A DNA stretch of 64,000 nucleotides from Sulfitobacter sp. THAF37 (lineage in GTDB: Bacteria > Pseudomonadota > Alphaproteobacteria > Rhodobacterales > Rhodobacteraceae), in assembly GCF_009363555.1 (NCBI RefSeq), contig NZ_CP045372.1, positions 930,001 through 994,000 on the forward strand, given 5' to 3'. The notes under the pieces were generated by a model that worked only from the letters and a program-made list of their open reading frames with translations, was not told the origin of the DNA and ran no database searches. Numbering within the stretch: position 1 is the first letter of the stretch; each line of letters begins with the position of its first letter. Of this stretch, positions 41,659 to 52,819 are shown piece after piece. A program made the position numbers and the translations under genes.

Positions 41659-43020
41659 ATGACGCAAGATCAATGGGGCGAGATCAGACAGCGGCTGCTA
41701 AAGACAGTTGGGCAAAACAACTTTACCACCTGGATCGAACCGATGGAGGCTGGCGAGGTGGCCAATGGTATCGCCACCCTTCATGTACCGACGAACTTCT
41801 TCGGCAATTATGTCAGCCAGAATTTCTCGGACCTGATCCTGCACGAGATCAACGCGGAAGGCATCGAGGTTTCCCGCCTGAATTTTACCCTTCAGCAACG
41901 CGCCGCGAATGACGGCAAGGTTCCGTCCGATCCTCCGCGCAAAACGCATGCCCCCGCCAAAAGCGAGCCGACCAATGTCATGGTAACCGCCCCCCTTGAT
42001 CCGCGTTTCAGTTTCGACAACTTCGTGGTCGGCAAACCCAACGAGCTGGCACATGCCGCCGCCAAGCGCGTGGCCGAAGGCGGCCCCGTCACCTTCAACC
42101 CCCTGTTTCTGTATGGCGGTGTTGGGCTGGGTAAAACGCACCTGATGCACGCGATCGCCCGCGAACTGGCCGAACGCAAACCGCAGATGAACGTGCTCTA
42201 CCTCTCGGCGGAGCAGTTCATGTACCGCTTCGTTCAGGCTCTTCGCGACCGCAAGATGATGGACTTCAAGGAAATCTTCCGATCCGTGGATGTTCTGATG
42301 GTGGACGACGTTCAGTTCATCGCCGGCAAGGATAGCACACAGGAAGAGTTCTTTCACACGTTCAATGCCCTCGTGGACCAGCGCAAGCAGATCATCATCT
42401 CGGCCGACCGTGCACCGGGCGAAATCAAGGACCTTGAGGACCGCGTGAAGTCGCGCCTGCAATGCGGGCTGGTCGTGGACCTGCACCCAACGGATTACGA
42501 ACTGCGCCTCGGCATCCTGCAAAGCAAGGTAGAAGCGCAGCGCGAACTCTATCCAGACCTTCAGGTTCAGGATGGCGTGCTCGAATTCCTGGCCCACAGG
42601 ATCACGTCGAATGTTCGGGTCCTGGAAGGCGCGCTGACCCGCCTTTTTGCTTTCGGATCGCTGGTCGGACGCGAGATCAACATGGAACTGACCCAGGATT
42701 GCCTGACCGACGTGCTGCGCGATTCCGAACGCAGGATCTCGGTCGAGGAAATTCAGCGGAAGGTGTCCGAACATTACAACATTCGCCTGAGCGACATGAT
42801 CGGGCCGAAGCGCCTGCGCAGCTACGCCCGACCGCGCCAGGTGGCGATGTACCTGTGCAAGCAGATGACCAGCCGGTCGCTGCCCGAGATCGGTCGCCGC
42901 TTTGGCGGGCGGGATCACACGACGGTCATCCACGGCGTGCGCCGCATCGAAGAACTCAAGCTGACCGATGACCAGATTGCCGAGGATCTGCAGCTGCTTC
43001 GCCGCGCGCTGGAAGCCTGA
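41659..43020 (+). CDS. dnaA: Chromosomal replication initiator DnaA
   Basis: From the ATG at 41659 the product is 453 residues. Domain I starts MTQDQWGEIRQRLLKTVG, followed by a linker. The AAA+ domain has Walker A GGVGLGKTH and Walker B VLMVDDVQF. Domain IV has the DnaA-box-binding signature GGRDHTTVIHGVRRIEE. It opens the origin and starts replication. The longer frame from 41485 adds 58 residues unlike any DnaA and was not used. A strong terminator follows before dnaN, so dnaA and dnaN may be separate transcription units. Confidence 0.96.
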   Translation: MTQDQWGEIRQRLLKTVGQNNFTTWIEPMEAGEVANGIATLHVPTNFFGNYVSQNFSDLILHEINAEGIEVSRLNFTLQQRAANDGKVPSDPPRKTHAPAKSEPTNVMVTAPLDPRFSFDNFVVGKPNELAHAAAKRVAEGGPVTFNPLFLYGGVGLGKTHLMHAIARELAERKPQMNVLYLSAEQFMYRFVQALRDRKMMDFKEIFRSVDVLMVDDVQFIAGKDSTQEEFFHTFNALVDQRKQIIISADRAPGEIKDLEDRVKSRLQCGLVVDLHPTDYELRLGILQSKVEAQRELYPDLQVQDGVLEFLAHRITSNVRVLEGALTRLFAFGSLVGREINMELTQDCLTDVLRDSERRISVEEIQRKVSEHYNIRLSDMIGPKRLRSYARPRQVAMYLCKQMTSRSLPEIGRRFGGRDHTTVIHGVRRIEELKLTDDQIAEDLQLLRRALEA

Positions 43021-43053
43021 TCGCGGCAACCATGCCACGACCGCCAGGTAATT

Positions 43054-43083
43054 GAGGGGCCCTTGCGGCCCCTCTTGCATTTG
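43054..43083 (+). terminator. Rho-independent terminator after dnaA
   Basis: GAGGGGCC (43054-43061) pairs with GGCCCCTC (43067-43074) over loop CTTGC; TTGCATTT follows. Confidence 0.75.
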
Positions 43084-43166
43084 GTCCGTCAAGGCATGAA
43101 AAGTCTTGTTAAAACGAGGGAACCGGGTAGTTTGCCCGTCCCGACGGGTCTGACGGAGAAGCCATC

Positions 43167-44285
43167 ATGAAATTCAGCATCGAACGTGCCGCATTGCTCA
43201 AGGCGGTAAGCCAGGCCCAATCCGTCGTCGAGCGGCGCAACACCATTCCGATCCTCGCGAACGTCCTGATCGAAGCGGACGGCAGCGATGTTTCTTTCCG
43301 GGCCACCGACCTGGACATCGAGGTTGTGGACAAGGTGGCTGCTCAGGTGGAACGCGCGGGCGCGACCACCGTGTCGGCCACCTTGCTGCACGAGATCGTC
43401 CGAAAGCTGCCCGATGGGGCGCTTATCAACCTGACTGCGGACAGCGCCGCAGGCCGCCTGACCGTCGAGGCGGGCCGCTCGAACTTCAGTCTCGCGACCC
43501 TCCCGCGGGAGGATTTTCCGGTCATGGCATCGTCGGAATACGCATCGAACTTCAGCGCCCCCGCACCTGTGCTTCGCCGCCTTTTCGACAAGTCGAAATT
43601 CGCCATCTCCACCGAGGAAACCCGGTACTATCTGAACGGCGTCTACATGCACGTTGCCGATGGCGATGACGGCAAGACGTTGCGTTGCGTGGCAACGGAC
43701 GGCCACCGGCTGGCCCGTATCGACGCCGAACTGCCCGAAGGCGCGGCGGAGATGCCCGGCGTGATCGTTCCGCGCAAAACGGTGGGCGAGCTGCGTAAGC
43801 TGCTGGAAGACGATGACATGAAGATCGCCGTATCCGTGTCCGAGACCAAGGTGCGCTTTGCCACGCCCGAGATCACCCTGACATCCAAGGTCATCGACGG
43901 CACCTTCCCCGACTACACCCGCGTCATTCCGCAGGGGAACACCCGCAAGATGGAAGTGGACGCCGCCGAATTCGCACAGGCCGTGGACCGTGTGGCAACC
44001 GTCAGTTCGGAACGATCCCGTGCGGTCAAGCTGCAACTGGACGAGGATCGCCTGATTCTGTCCGTGAATGCCCCCGACAGCGGCGCCGCCGAAGAAGAGC
44101 TTGCCGTCGCTTACGGCGACGAACGTCTGGAGATCGGCTTCAACGCGAAATACCTGCTGGAGATCGCCAGCCAGGTGGACCGCGAGAACGCCGTGTTCCT
44201 GTTCAACTCCTCCGGTGATCCGACGCTGATGCGCGAAGGAAACGACATGTCTGCGGTCTATGTCGTGATGCCAATGCGTGTGTGA
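43167..44285 (+). CDS. dnaN: DNA polymerase III beta sliding clamp
   Basis: The 372-residue protein shows the clamp start MKFSIERAALLKAVSQAQSV, segments NTIPILANVLI and ATDGHRLARID, and ends with VYVVMPMRV, the typical C-terminal strand. It encircles DNA as a dimer and tethers polymerase III. Length is standard. It is separated from dnaA by a terminator and from recF by 58 bases holding two palindromes. Confidence 0.97.
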   Translation: MKFSIERAALLKAVSQAQSVVERRNTIPILANVLIEADGSDVSFRATDLDIEVVDKVAAQVERAGATTVSATLLHEIVRKLPDGALINLTADSAAGRLTVEAGRSNFSLATLPREDFPVMASSEYASNFSAPAPVLRRLFDKSKFAISTEETRYYLNGVYMHVADGDDGKTLRCVATDGHRLARIDAELPEGAAEMPGVIVPRKTVGELRKLLEDDDMKIAVSVSETKVRFATPEITLTSKVIDGTFPDYTRVIPQGNTRKMEVDAAEFAQAVDRVATVSSERSRAVKLQLDEDRLILSVNAPDSGAAEEELAVAYGDERLEIGFNAKYLLEIASQVDRENAVFLFNSSGDPTLMREGNDMSAVYVVMPMRV

Positions 44286-44289
44286 CGCG

Positions 44290-44334
44290 CCGGAGTTTTC
44301 GAAAACTCCGGTCCGATATTTTCGAAAATATCGG
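44290..44334. repeat. Two tandem 22-bp perfect palindromes between dnaN and recF
   Basis: 44290-44311 (CCGGAG, core TTTTCGAAAA, CTCCGG) and 44313-44334 (CCGATA, the same core, TATCGG) are both perfect palindromes, separated by one base. The first starts 4 bases after the dnaN stop. They can form two hairpins or bind a dimeric protein. A T run is absent, so they are not classic terminators. Confidence 0.85.
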
Positions 44335-44343
44335 CGCTGATCC

Positions 44344-45441
44344 ATGACCGGATTGTTCCTGTCCCAGCTGACACTGTCTCACTTCAGGTCGCACCGCCGC
44401 AGCCTGATGGACTGCGACGCCCGCCCCGTGGCGCTGCACGGGCCCAATGGGGCGGGCAAGACCAACATCCTGGAAGCGATTTCATTGTTTTCACCGGGCA
44501 GAGGTCTGCGCCGGTCCAGTGCGCAGGACATGACCCGCAGGCCCGAGGCGCTGGGCTGGAAGGTGACGGGCATCCTGCATGTGCGCCAGCAGATCCACGA
44601 AGTCGAAATCTGGTCCGAGGGCGGTGCGGCACGCCAGACCCGCATCGACGGCAAGCTCGCCGCGCAGAACGCCCTGGGCCGCATCGCACGGGTCCTGTGG
44701 CTGATCCCGGCGATGGATCGGCTGTGGATCGAAGGGGCCGAGGGCCGCAGGCGCTTTCTGGACCGTATGACGCTCAGCTTCTTGCCAGACCACGCCGACC
44801 ATGCACTGCGGTATGAAAAGGCCATGCGGGAACGCAACCGCCTGCTCAAGGACATGGTGCGCGAACCGTCCTGGTATCTTGCCTTGGAAAGCGCGATGGC
44901 CGAGGCCGGCGCGGCGATCAACGCCAACCGGCAGAACGCACTTCGCGCCATCGCAGAGGCGCAGACACAGGCCGAGACCGCCTTTCCCACCGCCACCCTC
45001 GACTTGCAATCCGAGATGCCGCAAACCGCCGAAGGGCTGCGTCAGGCGCTTGCCGACAACCGGATGCGCGACCTGGCGGCGGGCCGGACGCTCATCGGCC
45101 CCCACCGCGCCGATCTCGACGGCGTATACGCGGCCAAGGGGGTGCCCGCCCGCGATTGCTCCACCGGGGAACAGAAGGCGCTTCTGGTCTCCCTCATCCT
45201 GGCCAACGCCCGGGCGTTGACGGCAGATTTCGGCGCGCCGCCCCTGCTGCTGCTCGATGAGGTCGCGGCCCACCTCGATGCTGCCCGACGGGCCGCGCTG
45301 TACGATGAGATTACCGCGCTGGGGGCGCAGGCCTGGATGACAGGAACCGGGGTTGAACTGTTCACGGACCTTGGCAATCGCGCGCAGGTGCTGGAGGTGA
45401 CAGAGTCCGAAGGTGTGTCGGCGGTCGGCACGCCTGAATGA
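44344..45441 (+). CDS. recF: DNA replication and repair protein RecF
   Basis: The 365-residue SMC-like ATPase carries Walker A (GPNGAGKTNILEAISLFSPG), the signature region STGEQKALL and Walker B LLLLDEVAAHLD. It loads RecA at gaps with RecO and RecR. Length is normal. The start at 44344 lies 9 bases after the second palindrome. Its stop overlaps the start of the LysE-type gene by 4 bases (ATGA). Confidence 0.95.
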   Translation: MTGLFLSQLTLSHFRSHRRSLMDCDARPVALHGPNGAGKTNILEAISLFSPGRGLRRSSAQDMTRRPEALGWKVTGILHVRQQIHEVEIWSEGGAARQTRIDGKLAAQNALGRIARVLWLIPAMDRLWIEGAEGRRRFLDRMTLSFLPDHADHALRYEKAMRERNRLLKDMVREPSWYLALESAMAEAGAAINANRQNALRAIAEAQTQAETAFPTATLDLQSEMPQTAEGLRQALADNRMRDLAAGRTLIGPHRADLDGVYAAKGVPARDCSTGEQKALLVSLILANARALTADFGAPPLLLLDEVAAHLDAARRAALYDEITALGAQAWMTGTGVELFTDLGNRAQVLEVTESEGVSAVGTPE

Positions 45442-46058
45442 CCATCCCCTATCACGACCTCCTGCTCTATGCCGGCGCGATGGTGGCGCTGTTTGTCACC
45501 TCCGGCCCGGTCATGGTGGCGATGATGGCACGGGCGATGTCGGGCGGCTTGCGCGCGGCATGGCCGCTGGCCCTGGGCGTGTCGACCGGCGATCTGCTCT
45601 GGCCGCTGATGGCGGCACTGGGGATCACATGGATCCTCGCGGTATTCGACGTCTTCATGGTTGTCCTGCGGGGCGTGGCCTGCCTTGTCTTTCTGGTGAT
45701 GGGCCTCATGTTGATCCGGCACCGGGATGCCGCCCCGGACCGCGACAGCCGCCTGACACGGCCCGGCATGTGGGCCGGATTTGTCGCCGGTGTCATTGCA
45801 ATTCTGGGCAATCCAAAGGCGGCGCTCTTCTATGTCGGCGTCTTGCCGGGCTTTTTCGACCTGCGCAGTGTCACCTGGCAGGACCTGACGGCAATCGTCG
45901 CGGTTTCCGTTGTCGTGCCCCTGATCGGGAACCTCATCCTGGCCGCTTTCGTGGGCCACATCCGCGGCCTTCTGACCGATCCCCGCATCCTGCGGCGGAT
46001 CAACCTGGTTTCCGGCGCGCTGCTGATCTGCGTCGGGCTTCTGATCCCCCTGGTCTGA
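45438..46058 (+). CDS. LysE/RhtB-family amino acid exporter
   Basis: The 206-residue protein has about six membrane helices and the LysE-type segments GPVMVAMMARAMSGGLRAAW and FVAGVIAILGNPKAALFYVG. The family exports amino acids such as lysine, threonine or homoserine lactone; which one cannot be told. It is translationally coupled to recF and sits in the otherwise conserved recF-gyrB interval. A small hairpin covers its stop codon. Confidence 0.85.
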   Translation: MTIPYHDLLLYAGAMVALFVTSGPVMVAMMARAMSGGLRAAWPLALGVSTGDLLWPLMAALGITWILAVFDVFMVVLRGVACLVFLVMGLMLIRHRDAAPDRDSRLTRPGMWAGFVAGVIAILGNPKAALFYVGVLPGFFDLRSVTWQDLTAIVAVSVVVPLIGNLILAAFVGHIRGLLTDPRILRRINLVSGALLICVGLLIPLV

Positions 46059-46075
46059 CACAAAATCTTGTGTCA
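46056..46075 (+). other. Small hairpin over the LysE-type gene stop codon
   Basis: TGACACAA and TTGTGTCA form an 8-bp stem with loop AATC; the TGA stop is part of the left arm. No T run follows, so termination would be weak. Confidence 0.45.
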
Positions 46076-46097
46076 GGCGCGTGACATTCTTCCCTGA

Positions 46098-48551
<2,454 letters not shown>

Positions 48552-48559
48552 TCTCGTGT

Positions 48560-48592
48560 AGGATCGCGCATAATCGTGCGCGGTCCTCATAA
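48560..48592 (+). terminator. Hairpin terminator after gyrB
   Basis: AGGATCGCGCA (48560-48570) pairs with TGCGCGGTCCT (48577-48587) with one G-T pair; CATAATTT follows. Confidence 0.65.
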
Positions 48593-48953
48593 TTTACGCG
48601 AATTCCGAAAGGGGTAGGCAAAGAGCTTCCCCATCCGGGCCTCGCACTGCCTTAACGATATCAAGGAAATGACCCCGACCTTCGAGACGGGTTCGCTTTG
48701 CCTGTGGAAATGATGACCTGATGGGTTGAACTGTCTTTCCACCAGACAGTGCCTGTCGTTGCGAGCGCAGGTGAGAAAGCCGGATCATCTGACATTGGCA
48801 CCTCTGTCATCGTTCAGGCCCCATACCTGCGTCCTATCAGAGCGGCGGATCAGCCAAAGCGTTACAGAATTATCCCCAGGATGCACATTCCGTAACATTA
48901 ATCTTGTTTCGAATCGCATCCGGCGCTAGATTCCCTCGAAAGAGGAGAACTTC
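48593..48953 (+). other. gyrB-paaJ intergenic region with paa promoter area
   Basis: About 360 bases without a convincing gene. A minus-strand 64-codon frame (48594-48788) has no ribosome site or family feature. The last 100 bases are AT-richer and hold the inverted repeat described separately, so they probably contain the paa promoter. The single TTATCCCCA at 48870-48878 resembles a DnaA box but stands alone. Confidence 0.5.
48861..48896. promoter_or_regulatory. Inverted repeat upstream of the paa operon, candidate PaaX operator
   Basis: GTTACAGAAT (48861-48870) and ATTCCGTAAC (48887-48896) are inverted copies with one mismatch, 16 bases apart. They end 58 bases before the paaJ start. A PaaX-type regulator is encoded at the end of the operon. 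The link is inferred from position. Confidence 0.45.
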
Positions 48954-50159
48954 ATGCAGGCTTTCATCTGCGACGCACAGCGTACCGCCATCGGTCGTTT
49001 CGGCGGTGCACTGTCATCCGTCCGCGCTGACGATCTGGCAGCGGCGCCCATCTCGGCACTCATGGCGCGAAATCGCGATGTGGATTGGTCGCGCGTGGAT
49101 GACGTGATCCTGGGCTGCGCCAATCAGGCTGGCGAAGACAACCGGAACGTGGCGCGTATGGCCGCATTGCTGGCTGGTCTGCCGGTTGATGTGCCGGGTG
49201 CGACCATCAACAGGCTCTGCGCCTCCGGGATGGATGCCGTTGGCGCTGCTGCGCGTGCAATTCGCGCAGGCGACATCGACCTTGCCATCGCCGGTGGCGT
49301 CGAAAGCATGACGCGCGCACCCTTCGTCATGCCCAAGGCCGAAACCGCCTTCTCCCGCAGCAACGCTGTCTATGACACGACCATCGGCTGGCGGTTCGTG
49401 AATCCCAGGATGAAGGCTCAGTACGGCGTCGACTCCATGCCAGAGACCGCCGACAACGTTGCCGCCGACTTTGATGTCAGCCGCGCGGATCAGGACGCCT
49501 TTGCCCTGCGCAGCCAGGAACGCTGGGCGGCGGCCGATGCAGCAGGTGTCTTTGCCGATGAAATCACTCCGGTCACGATCCCCCAGCGCAAGGGCGATCC
49601 GATCGTCGTGGACCGCGACGAACATCCGCGCCCCCAGACAACGGGCGAGGCGCTGGGCAAGCTGCGCGCCATCAACGGGCCGGACCTGACCGTGACCGCT
49701 GGCAACGCCTCGGGCGTGAATGACGGTGCGGCCGCGCTGCTGATCGCATCGGAACAGGCAACCAGGGATCATGGCCTCACGCCCATCGCCCGCGTGGTCG
49801 CCATGTCCGCGGCGGGTGTTGAACCGCGCATCATGGGTATTGGCCCGATCCCGGCCTGCAAAAAGGTGCTCGCCCGCGCCGGTCTGACCATCGACCAGAT
49901 GGACGTGATCGAACTGAACGAGGCTTTCGCCTCCCAAGGGCTCGCGACGTTGCGGGCGCTCGGCGTACCGGACGATGCGCCGCATGTGAACGCAAATGGC
50001 GGGGCCATCGCTATCGGGCACCCCCTGGGCATGTCCGGCGCGCGTCTGGTGATGACAGCGGCGCTGCAACTGAAACGCACGGGCGGACGTTATGCCCTGT
50101 GCACCATGTGCGTGGGGGTCGGACAAGGTGTTGCGCTGATCCTCGAACGCACAAGCTGA
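48954..50159 (+). CDS. paaJ: 3-oxoadipyl-CoA/3-oxo-5,6-dehydrosuberyl-CoA thiolase
   Basis: The 401-residue thiolase has the acyl-accepting Cys ([12 protein letters not shown]), the NEAFASQG motif, the general-base His region [16 protein letters not shown] and the second Cys ([10 protein letters not shown]). It cleaves 3-oxo-5,6-dehydrosuberyl-CoA and 3-oxoadipyl-CoA late in phenylacetate breakdown. A PcaF role in the beta-ketoadipate pathway is equally compatible by sequence. Being first in an operon with paaABCDEZ favours PaaJ. Ribosome site AGAGGAG precedes the start. Confidence 0.9.
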   Translation: MQAFICDAQRTAIGRFGGALSSVRADDLAAAPISALMARNRDVDWSRVDDVILGCANQAGEDNRNVARMAALLAGLPVDVPGATINRLCASGMDAVGAAARAIRAGDIDLAIAGGVESMTRAPFVMPKAETAFSRSNAVYDTTIGWRFVNPRMKAQYGVDSMPETADNVAADFDVSRADQDAFALRSQERWAAADAAGVFADEITPVTIPQRKGDPIVVDRDEHPRPQTTGEALGKLRAINGPDLTVTAGNASGVNDGAAALLIASEQATRDHGLTPIARVVAMSAAGVEPRIMGIGPIPACKKVLARAGLTIDQMDVIELNEAFASQGLATLRALGVPDDAPHVNANGGAIAIGHPLGMSGARLVMTAALQLKRTGGRYALCTMCVGVGQGVALILERTS

Positions 50160-50184
50160 ACTTCAACCTGAAAGGACGGATTGC

Positions 50185-51183
50185 ATGTATGCACAGATGA
50201 TCAAGTCTACCGGTAAAGGCGTCAAATCCCTTGACGAGATGGACCCGGACGAGCGCGCCTTTCAGGAACGCATCGACGCGGGCGGCAAGATCGAACCAAA
50301 AGACTGGATGCCGGACGGCTACCGCAAGAATCTGGTCCGCCAGATTGGTCAGCACGCCCACTCCGAAATCGTTGGTCAACTGCCCGAAGGCAACTGGATC
50401 ACCCGCGCGCCGACGCTTGAGCGCAAGGCGATCCTGCTGGCCAAGGTGCAGGATGAAGCTGGCCACGGGCTCTACCTCTATTGCGCGGCGGAAACGCTGG
50501 GCGTGACCCGCGATCAGATGACCCGTGACCTGCTCTCGGGAAAGATGAAGTACTCTTCGATCTTCAACTACCCGACCCTGACATGGGCCGACATGGGCGC
50601 CGTGGGATGGCTGGTCGACGGTGCCGCAATCATGAACCAGGTGCCGCTGCAGCGCACGTCATACGGGCCCTACGCCCGCGCGATGGTGCGGATCTGCAAG
50701 GAGGAATCCTTTCACCAGCGTCAGGGTTTCGACATCATGATGAAGATGGCCAGGGGCACTGAGGCGCAGCGCAAGATGGCGCAGGATGCGCTGAACCGGT
50801 TCTGGTATCCCTCGCTCATGATGTTCGGCCCTTCGGACGCGGAGTCGGTGCATTCCGCACAATCCATGGCCTGGAAAATCAAGATGAACACCAACGATGA
50901 GCTGCGTCAGAAGTTCGTGGACCAGACCGCGCCGCAGGCGGAATACCTGGGCCTAACGATTCCCGACGACAAGTTGAAGTACAACGAGGAAACCGGGCAC
51001 TACGACTTCTCCGAACCTGACTGGGATGAATTTTTCGACGTGCTCAAGGGCAACGGGCCCTGCAACACGGAACGGCTGGAAGCGCGCAATCGCGCCTGGG
51101 ACGAAGGCCGATGGGTGCGCGAAGGCCTGCTGGCCCATGCCGAGAAGAAGAAGAAGCGGAACGCGGCAATCGCGGCGGAATGA
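50185..51183 (+). CDS. paaA: 1,2-phenylacetyl-CoA epoxidase subunit A (catalytic)
   Basis: The 332-residue ferritin-like protein contains diiron ligands in [13 protein letters not shown] and [11 protein letters not shown], as in PaaA. It is the active-site subunit of the PaaABCE monooxygenase, which forms the ring 1,2-epoxide of phenylacetyl-CoA. AAAGGA lies upstream of the ATG. Gene order after it (paaB, C, D, E) is canonical. Confidence 0.95.
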   Translation: MYAQMIKSTGKGVKSLDEMDPDERAFQERIDAGGKIEPKDWMPDGYRKNLVRQIGQHAHSEIVGQLPEGNWITRAPTLERKAILLAKVQDEAGHGLYLYCAAETLGVTRDQMTRDLLSGKMKYSSIFNYPTLTWADMGAVGWLVDGAAIMNQVPLQRTSYGPYARAMVRICKEESFHQRQGFDIMMKMARGTEAQRKMAQDALNRFWYPSLMMFGPSDAESVHSAQSMAWKIKMNTNDELRQKFVDQTAPQAEYLGLTIPDDKLKYNEETGHYDFSEPDWDEFFDVLKGNGPCNTERLEARNRAWDEGRWVREGLLAHAEKKKKRNAAIAAE

Positions 51184-51252
51184 TCCAAGACACGCTTTCA
51201 GGCCGGACACGCCCGAAGTGTCCGGCACCGATCCAGAACAGGAGGACGCCAG

Positions 51253-51597
51253 ATGAGCAGCCCTGAATCCAGCCCATATTCCGACACCGATGCCGCGCCC
51301 CACGGCAAGGCGAGGGCAACCGAATGGCCCCTTTGGGAAATCTTCATCCGCGGCCAACACGGGTTGAGCCACCGGCATGTGGGCAGCCTGCACGCAGCCG
51401 ACGCCGAGGGCGCGATCAAGAACGCGCGCGATGTCTACACCCGCCGCAACGAAGGCGTCAGCATCTGGGCCGTTCCGGCCAGCGCCATCGCCGCCTCGTC
51501 CCCGGAAGAGAAGGGCGCGCTTTACGAACCGGCAAACGACAAGGTCTATCGCCACCCGACCTTCTTTGACATTCCCGACGAAGTGGGGGCGATGTGA
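51253..51597 (+). CDS. paaB: 1,2-phenylacetyl-CoA epoxidase subunit B
   Basis: The 114-residue protein matches PaaB: EWPLWEIFIRGQHGLSHRHV, then GSLHAADAEGAIKNARDVYTR and SIWAVPASAI. PaaB is a small structural subunit that bridges PaaAC units. The N-terminal 20 residues (Ser/Pro/Asp-rich) are longer than in the usual 95-residue form. It overlaps paaC by 4 bases (GTGA). Confidence 0.93.
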   Translation: MSSPESSPYSDTDAAPHGKARATEWPLWEIFIRGQHGLSHRHVGSLHAADAEGAIKNARDVYTRRNEGVSIWAVPASAIAASSPEEKGALYEPANDKVYRHPTFFDIPDEVGAM

Positions 51598-52349
51598 GCG
51601 ACGCGCAGTTCGAATTTCTGTGCCGGATGGGGGACAATACCCTGGTCCTAGGGCACCGCATCTCTGAATGGTGCGGCGTGGCGCCGGTGCTTGAAGAAGA
51701 CATCGCACTGGCCAACACCGCGCTGGACCTGATCGGGCAGACGCAGCTTTGGCTCGGGCTGGCGGGCGAGGCAGAGGGCAAGGGCCGTGACGCCGACCGT
51801 CTCGCCTTTCATCGCGATGTCTGGGATTTCCGCAACCTGCTGCTGGTCGAACAGCCCAACGGCGACTTCGGTCGCACCATGATGCGCCAGTTCCTGTTCG
51901 ACGGCTGGCATCTGGCGCAACTCAAGGGGCTGATGGCATCCAGCAACGACCAGATTGCGGCGATCGCGGAGAAATCCGTGAAGGAAGTCACCTATCACCT
52001 TGAGCGGGCCACCGACACGGTGATCGGTCTGGGCGACGGCACGGAAGAAAGCCACGACCGCATGCAGGCCGCGCTGGATCGTCTCTATCCTTACGTCGGC
52101 GAAATGTTCATCGCGGATGCAGTTGACGACGAGATGGTCAGCGCAGGCATTGCGCCCGATCCGGCGTCCCTGCGGCCCGGATACGACGCGCTGCTGGACG
52201 AGGTCCTGAGGGAGGCGACATTGACGAAACCGGAAGACGACTTTGCCCACAAGGGCGGGAAATCCGGTGCGCGGCATACCGAACATCTGGGGCACATGCT
52301 GACCCAGATGCAATGGTTGCAACGGGCCTACCCGGACGCCACATGGTAA
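51594..52349 (+). CDS. paaC: 1,2-phenylacetyl-CoA epoxidase subunit C (structural)
   Basis: The 251-residue ferritin-like helical protein has PaaC features: LVLGHRISEWCGVAPVLEED and RNLLLVEQPNGDFGRTMMRQ. PaaC pairs with PaaA but lacks an active diiron site in known systems. The start is GTG at 51594 overlapping paaB, and the end overlaps paaD. Length is normal. Confidence 0.93.
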   Translation: MSDAQFEFLCRMGDNTLVLGHRISEWCGVAPVLEEDIALANTALDLIGQTQLWLGLAGEAEGKGRDADRLAFHRDVWDFRNLLLVEQPNGDFGRTMMRQFLFDGWHLAQLKGLMASSNDQIAAIAEKSVKEVTYHLERATDTVIGLGDGTEESHDRMQAALDRLYPYVGEMFIADAVDDEMVSAGIAPDPASLRPGYDALLDEVLREATLTKPEDDFAHKGGKSGARHTEHLGHMLTQMQWLQRAYPDATW

Positions 52350-52810
52350 CGCAAAGACCTTCGGTAGAGACTGTTTGGGCCTGGCTTTCCGCCGTGCCCG
52401 ACCCGGAAATCCCTGTCATTTCCCTGACCGATCTGGGCATCATCCGTGATGTGCAATGGCAGGACGATATGCTGGAGGTCACGGTCACGCCGACCTATTC
52501 CGGTTGCCCGGCCACCAGCATCATCAACCTCGACATCGAGACCGCATTGCGCGCGAAGGGGGTCGAGAAACTGTCCCTGAAAAGGCAGTTGTCCCCCGCC
52601 TGGACCACCGATTGGATGACCGATACCGGCAAGGCCAAGCTTGAGGAATTCGGCATTGCCCCACCCCGTCCCGCTGGCGGGCCACAACACTGCCCGCGCT
52701 GCAAATCAACGCAGGTGGAAAAGATCAGCCAGTTTGGCTCGACCCCCTGCAAGGCGCAGTGGCGCTGCCAGTCCTGCCTTGAACCCTTCGACTATTTCAA
52801 ATGTATCTGA
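52343..52810 (+). CDS. paaD: PaaD, Fe-S/metal assembly factor of the epoxidase
   Basis: The product (155 residues from the ATG at 52343, MVTQRPSVETVWAWL) has an MIP18/DUF59 domain (AVPDPEIPVISLTDLGIIRD, YSGCPATS). It ends in a zinc-ribbon-like tail with CPRC and CQSC. PaaD is needed for a functional epoxidase and is thought to help cofactor maturation. The ATG overlaps the paaC stop (ATGGTAA). Confidence 0.93.
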   Translation: MVTQRPSVETVWAWLSAVPDPEIPVISLTDLGIIRDVQWQDDMLEVTVTPTYSGCPATSIINLDIETALRAKGVEKLSLKRQLSPAWTTDWMTDTGKAKLEEFGIAPPRPAGGPQHCPRCKSTQVEKISQFGSTPCKAQWRCQSCLEPFDYFKCI

Positions 52811-52819
52811 GGCACTGAA

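Noticed and set aside
41698..43092. 464-codon open frame opposite dnaA
   Set aside because: Antisense shadow; its upstream end crosses the dnaA terminator and has no start signals.
48594..48788. 64-codon minus-strand frame after gyrB
   Set aside because: No ribosome site or recognisable sequence; it overlaps the gyrB terminator region.
48870..48878. TTATCCCCA, similar to a DnaA box
   Set aside because: A single mismatched site within the paa promoter area; no cluster or AT-rich unwinding region nearby.
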